Source of the DNA: Carex sylvatica
Lineage: Eukaryota; Streptophyta; Magnoliopsida; Poales; Cyperaceae
NCBI GenBank assembly: GCA_964058845.1
Contig: CAXKVR010000831.1
Coordinates: 1-20,844 of the forward strand
Length of the DNA stretch: 20,844 nt
Reading direction: 5' to 3'
A program made the translations under genes and the position numbers. The notes beneath the pieces were generated by a model that saw only the letters and a program-made list of their open reading frames with translations, did no database searches and was not told the origin of the DNA. The stretch's first letter is position 1. Every line of letters starts with the position of its first letter. Shown here in pieces: positions 1 through 8,502 of the stretch.

Positions 1-72
1 CACGTGTTGCTCTATTTTGGTGTTCTCCGACGCAGCGACATTGATTTTGGCACGGTCCCCGGAATCCGGATT
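1..72 (-). pseudogene. Host gene exon 1 fragment at the left window edge
   Basis: Identical to 4037-4108 and 8073-8144. It holds exon 1 codons 3 to 26 on the minus strand (NPDSGDRAK near the LTR side). The rest of this copy is beyond the left edge, which shows that host sequence, and possibly further repeat units, continue leftward. Confidence 0.8.
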
Positions 73-362
73 TGTTGAAATTAATATTTTTATGGTTTCT
101 ATGTTTTGTGTTTTTCTATATGGGAGTTAATTATGTTGTGGTCTTCTATGTTGAGTTATTGAGTTGTAGTTTCTAGGAGTGTCATGGGGACTAGTATCTA
201 AGAATAGAATTAAATGAGTGGTGTGGTTAACAAGGTTCATGTTATTTAAATATATATGTTGTCATTTGTAATTGATGTTGGATCAATGAAATAAAAAAAA
301 AGAATTCTGCTCCTTTTTTCCTTCTTCCATTAAAATACTAAAACAAAGGCCATAGGCCAACA
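73..362 (+). repeat. LTR of copia element, unit 1
   Basis: 290 bp beginning TGTTGAAATT and ending GGCCAACA (TG...CA). A TATA-like TTTAAATATATAT stretch near 245-257 could start the transcript. AATAAA at 290-295 could serve as the polyadenylation signal. It is identical to the LTRs at 4109 and 8145. Confidence 0.95.
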
Positions 363-366
363 TAAG

Positions 367-378
367 TGGTATCAGAGC
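367..378 (+). other. Primer-binding site, unit 1
   Basis: TGGTATCAGAGC lies 4 bp after the LTR end. This is the usual plant copia primer site, complementary to the 3' end of initiator tRNA-Met. Confidence 0.9.
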
Positions 379-430
379 GAGGTTGTGTGAGAGTTCAAGT
401 GAGGTTCTTAAAAAAGAAGTTGAGAGCATC

Positions 431-1327
431 ATGGCTCTGCAAGGAGGCGCGCACGGTGTGCAACCCGTGTTCGATGGCGAAAGTTACGACTATTGGAGTA
501 TTAAGATGAAGACCCTCTTGATCTCACAAGATTTATGGGAGATAGTGGAAGAAGGATGTGAAGTAAAAAAGGATGAGAAGGGAAAAGATATTGCTGAGAC
601 ATCGAATGAGAAAAAAGAGAATAAGAAGAAAGATGCAAGGGCTCTTTATTTGATTCAACAATCCATCTCCGACAAGATTTTTCCGAGAATAATCAGGGCT
701 AATAGTGCGAAGGAGGTGTGGGAGTTTTTGCAAAAGGAGTTTCAAGGCACCGACAAAGTTAGAATGGTGAAGCTCTTAACATTAAAGAGAGAGTTTCAAA
801 ATTTGCAAATGAAGGAGAAAGAAACATTGGAAGAGTATTTATCAAAGGTGATTGAGTTGGTGAATCAAATTAAAAGTTTGAGTGAAAATTTGGACGACAA
901 GTCGGTGTGCGAAAAAATTCTCATTAGCCTTTCTCCTAAATACAACAACATTGCGGCAATTATTGAAGAAACCAAAGATCTCTCCACCTTAAGTGTACAT
1001 GACTTGATGGGCTCTCTTGAGATACACGAGCAAAGAATGAGTAGAAGTGGTGAACAATCATTTGAAAGTGCTTTCCAAACTAAGGTGAATGTGAAAGAGT
1101 CGGGCAATCAAAATGCGTGGAATGGGAATGCAACCCGTGGTGGCCATGGTGGTGGTAGAAGTAGAGGTAGCTTTGGACGAGGAGGTGGTAGAAGCAACAA
1201 CCAAAGTGGTCGAGGCAACAACGAAGGAGGTGAGGTAAAAACATGTCATTATTGCAAGATGCCGGGTCACATAGAAAAATTTTGTAGAAACAAGGGGAAG
1301 CCTCAATGTTATCATTGCAAGAAGTAG
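431..1327 (+). CDS. Copia Gag, array unit 1
   Basis: 298 residues, same sequence as the Gag at 8503-9399. ATG at 431, first CCHC zinc knuckle coded from 1244, stop TAG at 1325-1327 inside the second knuckle. It sits 52 bp downstream of the primer site of the unit-1 LTR and could be translated if that LTR is active. Confidence 0.88.
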   Translation: MALQGGAHGVQPVFDGESYDYWSIKMKTLLISQDLWEIVEEGCEVKKDEKGKDIAETSNEKKENKKKDARALYLIQQSISDKIFPRIIRANSAKEVWEFLQKEFQGTDKVRMVKLLTLKREFQNLQMKEKETLEEYLSKVIELVNQIKSLSENLDDKSVCEKILISLSPKYNNIAAIIEETKDLSTLSVHDLMGSLEIHEQRMSRSGEQSFESAFQTKVNVKESGNQNAWNGNATRGGHGGGRSRGSFGRGGGRSNNQSGRGNNEGGEVKTCHYCKMPGHIEKFCRNKGKPQCYHCKK

Positions 1328-1351
1328 GGGCATATAGAGAAGTTTTGTAGA

Positions 1352-3064
1352 ATGAAAAATGGTGAGCAAGCAAACTACACCGAAGAAAAAAAGAATAATG
1401 GAGGTGAAAAAAGGAATGATGAGAGTACTTTTTATGCATGTCAAGCGGCGGTGGAGAAGAAGGAAGATGTGTGGTTTGTTGATAGCGGGTGTAGTAACCA
1501 CATGACGGGTGATGAGACAATTTTTTGCAAGCTTGATACGACCGCCACTACTCAAATCACAATGGGTAATGGTGCGGTTGTGAAGTCCAAGGGTAAAGGC
1601 ACGATTGCCGTTGATTCCAAGAAGGGTAGAATATTGATTCATGATGTGATGCTTGTGCCGGAGTTGGCACAAAATTTGCTAAGTGTTGGACAATTGATTG
1701 AATATGGTCATGCGGTTCATTTTGAGGGGGAGACATGCAAGATTTATGACAAGCTAGAAAAGAAAAGAGAATTGATGGTGACGGTGCGCATGGAGCGGCA
1801 TCGAAATTTTCCTCTCACTCTCAAACCCGCAAGAAGTGTTGCATTGAAAGTTGATGTAGAAGATGTGTCATGGTTGTGGCGCATAAGACTTGGGCATGTG
1901 AACTTTGAAGGCTTGAAGTTGTTGATTAGAAAAAATATGGTGTATGGTTTGCCAACCATTGAAGAAAAAAAGAATGTGTGTGAGGCGTGTGCTCTTGGTA
2001 AGATACACCGGGAGACATTTCCGAAAAAGAAGGCATGGCGTGGAAAAGAACCTTTGGAGCTTGTTCACACTGATATTTGTGGGCCGATGAGCACAAACTC
2101 ACATGGAGGAAACCGATATTTTATTACCTTCATTGATGACTTTTCTCGAATGTGTTGGGTGTATTTTTTGAGACAAAAATCGGAAGCTTTTTCAGTTTTT
2201 AAAAAATTTCAGAAAATGGTTGAAAGACAAAGTGGTCAATTGTTGAAGAAGTTGAGAAGTGATAGAGGTGGTGAGTATAACTCTAAGGAGTTTGACAAAT
2301 TTTTTGAGGATATTAGTGTTGAAAGGCAAGTGACAATCGGTTTTACACCGGAGCAAAATGGCGTTGCGGAAAGAAAAAATAGAACTATTGTTGAGATGGC
2401 AAGAACAATGATGAAGGAGAAGGGGTTGCCTTTGGCATTCTGGGCGGAGGCGACATACACAGCGGTTTACTTGTTAAACCGGTGTCCCACGAAGGCGGTT
2501 GAGAACAAGACGCCAATTGAAGCGTGGAGCGGTGGTAGAAAGCCATCGGTGAATCACTTGAAAGTTTTTGGGTGCGTATGCTATGCGCATGTCCCGAAAG
2601 AAATGAGAAACAAGTTTGAAGACAAATGTGAGAAATGTGTTTTTGTTGGCTATAGTACCAAGTCAAAGGGCTATAGGCTCTTTAGCTTGAAAAGAAACAA
2701 GGTGATTGAAAGTCGGGATGTGATTTTTAGTGAAAAAGACAAGTGGGATTGGACAAAAAAGAATGTTGAAAGTGTGTCTTTTCCATTAGAAATGGATGCA
2801 CAAGAAGAAACAAGTGGTGTGCATGAAAGTGAAAATGAAGATGAAGATGAAGAAAAACAACCATTTTCTCCAACCATAGATACCGAGTCGAGTTCATCTA
2901 CTCCAAGCTCTACTTCGATAAAAATGAAAAGGTTAAGTGATATTTATGCACGTTGCAATTTTTGTGTTGTTGAACCAGAAAGTTTTGAGCAAGCGGTTCA
3001 AGAGGAGATTTGCAGAAATGCTATGGAGGAAGAGATAAAAATGATTGAAAAAAATAATACATGA
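1352..3064 (+). pseudogene. Copia pol, protease and integrase part (unit 1)
   Basis: Same frame and layout as 9424-11136, ending at TGA 3062-3064. The protease VDSG and the integrase DD35E residues are kept. The codon at 1880-1882 is Arg instead of the zinc-binding His (WRIRLGH), and Cys replaces Trp at 3011-3013 (ICRNA). Ser, Ser, Ile and Gly replace the Ala, Asn, Ser and Ala of the complete copy at 1586, 1836, 1926 and 2043. The damaged pre-integrase zinc site makes a working integrase unlikely. Confidence 0.9.
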
Positions 3065-3454
3065 GAGTTGGTTGAAAAACCAAAAGAGAAAGATGTAGTT
3101 GGGTTGAAGTGGATTTACAAGACAAAGACGAATCCGGAAGGTTCGGTGCAAAAGTGCAAGGCAAGATTGGTGGCAAAGGGTTATTCACAACAACCCGGGA
3201 TCGATTATCAAGAAACATTTGCACCGGTTGCAAGGCATGAAACAATAAGGATGTTGATCGCATTAGCCGCACATAAAGGTTGGAAGATGTTTCAACTTGA
3301 TGTGAAATCGGCTTTCTTGAATGGAGTGTTGAAAGAAGAAGTGTATGTTGTGCAACCGCAAGAAGAACGAGATCAAAACTATCCAAGAGAAAGCAGAGGT
3401 TATCAAAACTATCCATTCCCAAAACATAGATCGATTAAGGTAAATAGATTCTAG
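3065..3454 (+). pseudogene. Truncated reverse transcriptase with host-derived tail (unit 1)
   Basis: The N-terminal RT region ([23 protein letters not shown]) reads up to the breakpoint at 3362. Beyond it about 30 codons are antisense host DNA, ending at the TAG at 3452-3454. YVDD and everything after it are missing, so no polymerase activity is possible. The segment follows the TGA at 3062 and has no ATG near its start. Confidence 0.88.
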
Positions 3455-3494
3455 GTAAAGAACGAGAAACAGCTTAAAACTACCTATTCCCTGG
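3363..3494. other. Host DNA downstream of the truncated host gene (unit 1)
   Basis: 132 bp between the element breakpoint and the host stop codon, repeated at 7399-7530. By position it is 3' UTR or 3' flank of the minus-strand gene. It contains a short direct repeat (ATCAAAACTATCCA and TATCAAAACTATCCA, near 3371 and 3401). No further gene is visible. Confidence 0.6.
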
Positions 3495-4108
3495 TTACTT
3501 TTTCTCTTGAAGCTCCTTCTGCACAACAGGCTTAATAACCTCTTCCGGCCTGCTATTTGCCTTTTTCTCCATCTGAGCAACAACATGCTTGATAATAACA
3601 GCTTCCTCCCTATCTGCTTTCTCTTGCTTCTTTTGAGCAACAACAGGCTTGTTAATAACCTCTTCCGGCCTGCTATTTGCCTTTTTCTCCATCTGAGCAA
3701 TAGGCTTGTTAATAACAGCTTCCTCCCGATTTGCTTTATCTTGCATAATCTGAGCTAGAACATCCTTAATAAACTCGTCCTTCTGGCTGTTTGCTAGGGT
3801 AAAACCAGTCATGAATCCAGCCATAAAGCTCACAGAAATAACACTGGCTCCTAGAAAAATCGAATAGAATTAAATGAAACAATTAAATAAAGTTTTTTCA
3901 GATAGAAATATATTTTTTCCATTGTTTGCATGTAAGGTGGCGCATACTAACCAATAGACATCTTTGATGCAAGGCCCCCCAGGTTCAATCTAGAAAGGTT
4001 CAGGCGGAAGAGGGAGTTCGAGACCTTTTTCTTGTCCACGTGTTGCTCTATTTTGGTGTTCTCCGACGCAGCGACATTGATTTTGGCACGGTCCCCGGAA
4101 TCCGGATT
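3495..4108 (-). pseudogene. Host gene copy lacking its first codons (array unit 1)
   Basis: Unrecognised plant gene on the minus strand, two exons: 4108-3952 and 3850-3495 (stop TAA at 3497-3495). The 101-bp intron at 3951-3851 has GT (GTTAGTATG) and TTTTTCTAG ends, phase 1. With the codons left at 12938-12943 the original protein would be 172 residues. Its N-terminal part is polar and Lys-rich. A probable membrane segment at about residues 53-75 (Gly, Ala, Ser, Phe, Met-rich; SIGASVISVSF then MAGFMTGFTLA) bridges the splice junction. The C-terminal part has degenerate 20-residue repeats rich in Glu, Lys, Gln and Ala (VINKP...QMEKKANSRPEE), probably helical. No conserved enzyme motif is seen. 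The 5' end is cut by the LTR at 4109, so this copy has no ATG or promoter. Confidence 0.82.
3510..3760 (-). repeat. Internal 60/120-bp coding repeats of the host gene (unit 1)
   Basis: AACCTCTTCCGGCCTGCTAT recurs at 3537 and 3657, 120 bp apart, and related AACAGCTTCCTCCC blocks lie between and after. This encodes alternating 19-20-residue units, one type ending ANSRPEE and the other ADREEA or ANREEA. The same repeats occur 4036 bp further right. Confidence 0.8.
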
Positions 4109-4398
4109 TGTTGAAATTAATATTTTTATGGTTTCTATGTTTTGTGTTTTTCTATATGGGAGTTAATTATGTTGTGGTCTTCTATGTTGAGTTATTGAGT
4201 TGTAGTTTCTAGGAGTGTCATGGGGACTAGTATCTAAGAATAGAATTAAATGAGTGGTGTGGTTAACAAGGTTCATGTTATTTAAATATATATGTTGTCA
4301 TTTGTAATTGATGTTGGATCAATGAAATAAAAAAAAAGAATTCTGCTCCTTTTTTCCTTCTTCCATTAAAATACTAAAACAAAGGCCATAGGCCAACA
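4109..4398 (+). repeat. LTR of copia element, unit 2
   Basis: A 290-bp copy identical to the LTR at 73-362. It interrupts the minus-strand host gene copy at 3495-4108 just after GGATT (4104-4108). It could act as transcription terminator for a transcript starting in the unit-1 LTR. Confidence 0.95.
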
Positions 4399-4402
4399 TA
4401 AG

Positions 4403-4414
4403 TGGTATCAGAGC
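4403..4414 (+). other. Primer-binding site, unit 2
   Basis: TGGTATCAGAGC 4 bp downstream of the unit-2 LTR. Unit 2 keeps this priming signal although it lacks the polypurine tract. Confidence 0.9.
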
Positions 4415-4466
4415 GAGGTTGTGTGAGAGTTCAAGTGAGGTTCTTAAAAAAGAAGTTGAGAGCATC

Positions 4467-5363
4467 ATGGCTCTGCAAGGAGGCGCGCACGGTGTGCAAC
4501 CCGTGTTCGATGGCGAAAGTTACGACTATTGGAGTATTAAGATGAAGACCCTCTTGATCTCACAAGATTTATGGGAGATAGTGGAAGAAGGATGTGAAGT
4601 AAAAAAGGATGAGAAGGGAAAAGATATTGCTGAGACATCGAATGAGAAAAAAGAGAATAAGAAGAAAGATGCAAGGGCTCTTTATTTGATTCAACAATCC
4701 ATCTCCGACAAGATTTTTCCGAGAATAATCAGGGCTAATAGTGCGAAGGAGGTGTGGGAGTTTTTGCAAAAGGAGTTTCAAGGCACCGACAAAGTTAGAA
4801 TGGTGAAGCTCTTAACATTAAAGAGAGAGTTTCAAAATTTGCAAATGAAGGAGAAAGAAACATTGGAAGAGTATTTATCAAAGGTGATTGAGTTGGTGAA
4901 TCAAATTAAAAGTTTGAGTGAAAATTTGGACGACAAGTCGGTGTGCGAAAAAATTCTCATTAGCCTTTCTCCTAAATACAACAACATTGCGGCAATTATT
5001 GAAGAAACCAAAGATCTCTCCACCTTAAGTGTACATGACTTGATGGGCTCTCTTGAGATACACGAGCAAAGAATGAGTAGAAGTGGTGAACAATCATTTG
5101 AAAGTGCTTTCCAAACTAAGGTGAATGTGAAAGAGTCGGGCAATCAAAATGCGTGGAATGGGAATGCAACCCGTGGTGGCCATGGTGGTGGTAGAAGTAG
5201 AGGTAGCTTTGGACGAGGAGGTGGTAGAAGCAACAACCAAAGTGGTCGAGGCAACAACGAAGGAGGTGAGGTAAAAACATGTCATTATTGCAAGATGCCG
5301 GGTCACATAGAAAAATTTTGTAGAAACAAGGGGAAGCCTCAATGTTATCATTGCAAGAAGTAG
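4467..5363 (+). CDS. Copia Gag, array unit 2
   Basis: 298 residues, identical to the other two Gag copies, with the same TAG (5361-5363) cutting the second zinc knuckle. With no amino-acid change among three copies, Gag is better conserved than the protease-integrase part, where nearly all copy differences lie. Confidence 0.88.
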   Translation: MALQGGAHGVQPVFDGESYDYWSIKMKTLLISQDLWEIVEEGCEVKKDEKGKDIAETSNEKKENKKKDARALYLIQQSISDKIFPRIIRANSAKEVWEFLQKEFQGTDKVRMVKLLTLKREFQNLQMKEKETLEEYLSKVIELVNQIKSLSENLDDKSVCEKILISLSPKYNNIAAIIEETKDLSTLSVHDLMGSLEIHEQRMSRSGEQSFESAFQTKVNVKESGNQNAWNGNATRGGHGGGRSRGSFGRGGGRSNNQSGRGNNEGGEVKTCHYCKMPGHIEKFCRNKGKPQCYHCKK

Positions 5364-5387
5364 GGGCATATAGAGAAGTTTTGTAGA

Positions 5388-7100
5388 ATGAAAAATGGTG
5401 AGCAAGCAAACTACACCGAAGAAAAAAAGAATAATGGAGGTGAAAAAAGGAATGATGAGAGTACTTTTTATGCATGTCAAGCGGCGGTGGAGAAGAAGGA
5501 AGATGTGTGGTTTGTTGATAGCGGGTGTAGTAACCACATGACGGGTGATGAGACAATTTTTTGCAAGCTTGATACGACCGCCACTACTCAAATCACAATG
5601 GGTAATGGTGCGGTTGTGAAGTCCAAGGGTAAAGGCACGATTGCCGTTGATTCCAAGAAGGGTAGAATATTGATTCATGATGTGATGCTTGTGCTGGAGT
5701 TGGCACAAAATTTGCTAAGTGTTGGACAATTGATTGAATATGGTCATGCGGTTCATTTTGAGGGGGAGACATGCAAGATTTATGACAAGCTAGAAAAGAA
5801 AAGAGAATTGATGGTGACGGTGCGCATGGAGCGGCATCGAAATTTTCCTCTCACTCTCAAACCCGCAAGAAGTGTTGCATTGAAAGTTGATGTAGAAGAT
5901 GTGTCATGGTTGTGGCGCATAAGACTTGGGCATGTGAACTTTGAAGGCTTGAAGTTGTTGATTAGAAAAAATATGGTGTATGGTTTGCCAACCATTGAAG
6001 AAAAAAAGAATGTGTGTGAGGCGTGTGCTCTTGGTAAGATACACCGGGAGACATTTCCGAAAAAGAAGGCATGGCGTGGAAAAGAACCTTTGGAGCTTGT
6101 TCACACTGATATTTGTGGGCCGATGAGCACAAACTCACATGGAGGAAACCGATATTTTATTACCTTCATTGATGACTTTTCTCGAATGTGTTGGGTGTAT
6201 TTTTTGAGACAAAAATCGGAAGCTTTTTCAGTTTTTAAAAAATTTCAGAAAATGGTTGAAAGACAAAGTGGTCAATTGTTGAAGAAGTTGAGAAGTGATA
6301 GAGGTGGTGAGTATAACTCTAAGGAGTTTGACAAATTTTTTGAGGATATTAGTGTTGAAAGGCAAGTGACAATCGGTTTTACACCGGAGCAAAATGGCGT
6401 TGCGGAAAGAAAAAATAGAACTATTGTTGAGATGGCAAGAACAATGATGAAGGAGAAGGGGTTGCCTTTGGCATTCTGGGCGGAGGCGACATACACAGCG
6501 GTTTACTTATTAAACCGGTGTCCCACGAAGGCGGTTGAGAACAAGACGCCAATTGAAGCGTGGAGCGGTGGTAGAAAGCCATCGGTGAATCACTTGAAAG
6601 TTTTTGGGTGCGTATGCTATGCGCATGTCCCGAAAGAAATGAGAAACAAGTTTGAAGACAAATGTGAGAAATGTGTTTTTGTTGGCTATAGTACCAAGTC
6701 AAAGGGCTATAGGCTCTTTAGCTTGAAAAGAAACAAGGTGATTGAAAGTCGGGATGTGATTTTTAGTGAAAAAGACAAGTGGGATTGGACAAAAAAGAAT
6801 GTTGAAAGTGTGTCTTTTCCATTAGAAATGGATGCACAAGAAGAAACAAGTGGTGTGCATGAAAGTGAAAATGAAGATGAAGATGAAGAAAAACAACCAT
6901 TTTCTCCAACCATAGATACCGAGTCGAGTTCATCTACTCCAAGCTCTACTTCGATAAAAATGAAAAGGTTAAGTGATATTTATGCACGTTGCAATTTTTG
7001 TGTTGTTGAACCAGAAAGTTTTGAGCAAGCGGTTCAAGAGGAGATTTGCAGAAATGCTATGGAGGAAGAGATAAAAATGATTGAAAAAAATAATACATGA
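5388..7100 (+). pseudogene. Copia pol, protease and integrase part (unit 2)
   Basis: It carries all the amino-acid changes of unit 1, including the lost zinc-binding His (codon 5916-5918). It has an additional Pro to Leu change (C to T at 5695) and a silent change at 6509. It ends at TGA 7098-7100. Confidence 0.9.
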
Positions 7101-7490
7101 GAGTTGGTTGAAAAACCAAAAGAGAAAGATGTAGTTGGGTTGAAGTGGATTTACAAGACAAAGACGAATCCGGAAGGTTCGGTGCAAAAGTGCAAGGCAA
7201 GATTGGTGGCAAAGGGTTATTCACAACAACCCGGGATCGATTATCAAGAAACATTTGCACCGGTTGCAAGGCATGAAACAATAAGGATGTTGATCGCATT
7301 AGCCGCACATAAAGGTTGGAAGATGTTTCAACTTGATGTGAAATCGGCTTTCTTGAATGGAGTGTTGAAAGAAGAAGTGTATGTTGTGCAACCGCAAGAA
7401 GAACGAGATCAAAACTATCCAAGAGAAAGCAGAGGTTATCAAAACTATCCATTCCCAAAACATAGATCGATTAAGGTAAATAGATTCTAG
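7101..7490 (+). pseudogene. Truncated reverse transcriptase with host-derived tail (unit 2)
   Basis: Same chimera as at 3065-3454, with the breakpoint after 7398 and the stop at 7488-7490. The chimeric tail is identical, as expected if the junction formed once and was then duplicated. Confidence 0.88.
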
Positions 7491-7530
7491 GTAAAGAACG
7501 AGAAACAGCTTAAAACTACCTATTCCCTGG

Positions 7531-8144
7531 TTACTTTTTCTCTTGAAGCTCCTTCTGCACAACAGGCTTAATAACCTCTTCCGGCCTGCTATTTGCCTTT
7601 TTCTCCATCTGAGCAACAACATGCTTGATAATAACAGCTTCCTCCCTATCTGCTTTCTCTTGCTTCTTTTGAGCAACAACAGGCTTGTTAATAACCTCTT
7701 CCGGCCTGCTATTTGCCTTTTTCTCCATCTGAGCAATAGGCTTGTTAATAACAGCTTCCTCCCGATTTGCTTTATCTTGCATAATCTGAGCTAGAACATC
7801 CTTAATAAACTCGTCCTTCTGGCTGTTTGCTAGGGTAAAACCAGTCATGAATCCAGCCATAAAGCTCACAGAAATAACACTGGCTCCTAGAAAAATCGAA
7901 TAGAATTAAATGAAACAATTAAATAAAGTTTTTTCAGATAGAAATATATTTTTTCCATTGTTTGCATGTAAGGTGGCGCATACTAACCAATAGACATCTT
8001 TGATGCAAGGCCCCCCAGGTTCAATCTAGAAAGGTTCAGGCGGAAGAGGGAGTTCGAGACCTTTTTCTTGTCCACGTGTTGCTCTATTTTGGTGTTCTCC
8101 GACGCAGCGACATTGATTTTGGCACGGTCCCCGGAATCCGGATT
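7531..8144 (-). pseudogene. Host gene copy lacking its first codons (array unit 2, next to the complete element)
   Basis: Exons 8144-7988 and 7886-7531, intron 7987-7887, identical to the copy at 3495-4108. It lies directly left of the complete copia element. Its missing start is on the other side of that element at 12938-12943, so the ancestral gene is split here by 4.8 kb of retrotransposon. The LTR next to it points away from the gene, so expression would need antisense LTR promoter activity. Confidence 0.82.
8140..8144. repeat. Target-site duplication, left copy (GGATT)
   Basis: GGATT directly precedes the 5' LTR. The same 5 bp follow the 3' LTR at 12933-12937. Copies carried along by the tandem duplication precede the LTRs at 68-72 and 4104-4108. 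Confidence 0.92.
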
Positions 8145-8434
8145 TGTTGAAATTAATATTTTTATGGTTTCTATGTTTTGTGTTTTTCTATATGGGAGTT
8201 AATTATGTTGTGGTCTTCTATGTTGAGTTATTGAGTTGTAGTTTCTAGGAGTGTCATGGGGACTAGTATCTAAGAATAGAATTAAATGAGTGGTGTGGTT
8301 AACAAGGTTCATGTTATTTAAATATATATGTTGTCATTTGTAATTGATGTTGGATCAATGAAATAAAAAAAAAGAATTCTGCTCCTTTTTTCCTTCTTCC
8401 ATTAAAATACTAAAACAAAGGCCATAGGCCAACA
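8145..8434 (+). repeat. 5' LTR of the complete copia element
   Basis: 290 bp, TG...CA ends, preceded by the target duplication GGATT at 8140-8144. The TATA-like and AATAAA motifs are the same as in the other left LTRs. Confidence 0.95.
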
Positions 8435-8438
8435 TAAG

Positions 8439-8450
8439 TGGTATCAGAGC
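8439..8450 (+). other. Primer-binding site of the complete element
   Basis: TGGTATCAGAGC 4 bp after the 5' LTR, of tRNA-Met type. Confidence 0.92.
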
Positions 8451-8502
8451 GAGGTTGTGTGAGAGTTCAAGTGAGGTTCTTAAAAAAGAAGTTGAGAGCA
8501 TC

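Larger units (their letters stand above)
73..3362 (+). mobile_element. Copia element, 5' part only (array unit 1)
   Basis: Left LTR, primer site, gag, protease, integrase and the first part of reverse transcriptase are followed at 3363 by an abrupt change to host DNA. The missing part includes the YVDD motif, RNase H, the polypurine tract and the element's own right LTR. The next LTR to the right (4109-4398) belongs to unit 2. The truncation is a duplication breakpoint, not an internal deletion, because the same junction recurs at 7398/7399. Confidence 0.95.
4109..7398 (+). mobile_element. Copia element, 5' part only (array unit 2)
   Basis: It has the same structure and breakpoint as unit 1 and is nearly identical to it. 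Two private changes are visible: C to T at 5695 (Pro to Leu between protease and the pre-integrase domain; the base lies in a CpG in the other copies) and a silent G to A at 6509. The shared seven-substitution signature places unit 2 closer to unit 1 than to the complete element. Confidence 0.95.

Noticed and set aside
1..6. CACGTG as a G-box promoter element
   Set aside because: It lies within host exon 1, and the duplicated copies lie in the same exon; chance occurrence is enough.
383..430. Extending Gag upstream of 431
   Set aside because: The frame is open but begins at TTG. The first ATG is at 431 and the recognisable Gag N-terminus starts there.
1058..1672. Long minus-strand open frames inside the copia element (also 1080-1520, 2385-2666 and their copies)
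   Set aside because: They are antisense to gag-pol, compositionally odd, without domains, and recur only because the element recurs.
3263..3700. Minus-strand 145-codon frame crossing the element-host junction
   Set aside because: It crosses a duplication breakpoint and is out of frame with the supported exon 2.
3507..3758. Plus-strand open frame over the host gene repeats
   Set aside because: It is the shadow of the minus-strand repeated coding exon; the minus strand has the splice sites and the start/stop context.
3531..3760. CRISPR-like spaced repeats
   Set aside because: The repeats are degenerate coding repeats with conserved 'spacers', in eukaryotic DNA.
73..4398. Unit 1 as an independent, very young LTR element
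   Set aside because: No matching target duplication, host DNA inside, and the same junction in unit 2; segmental duplication explains it.
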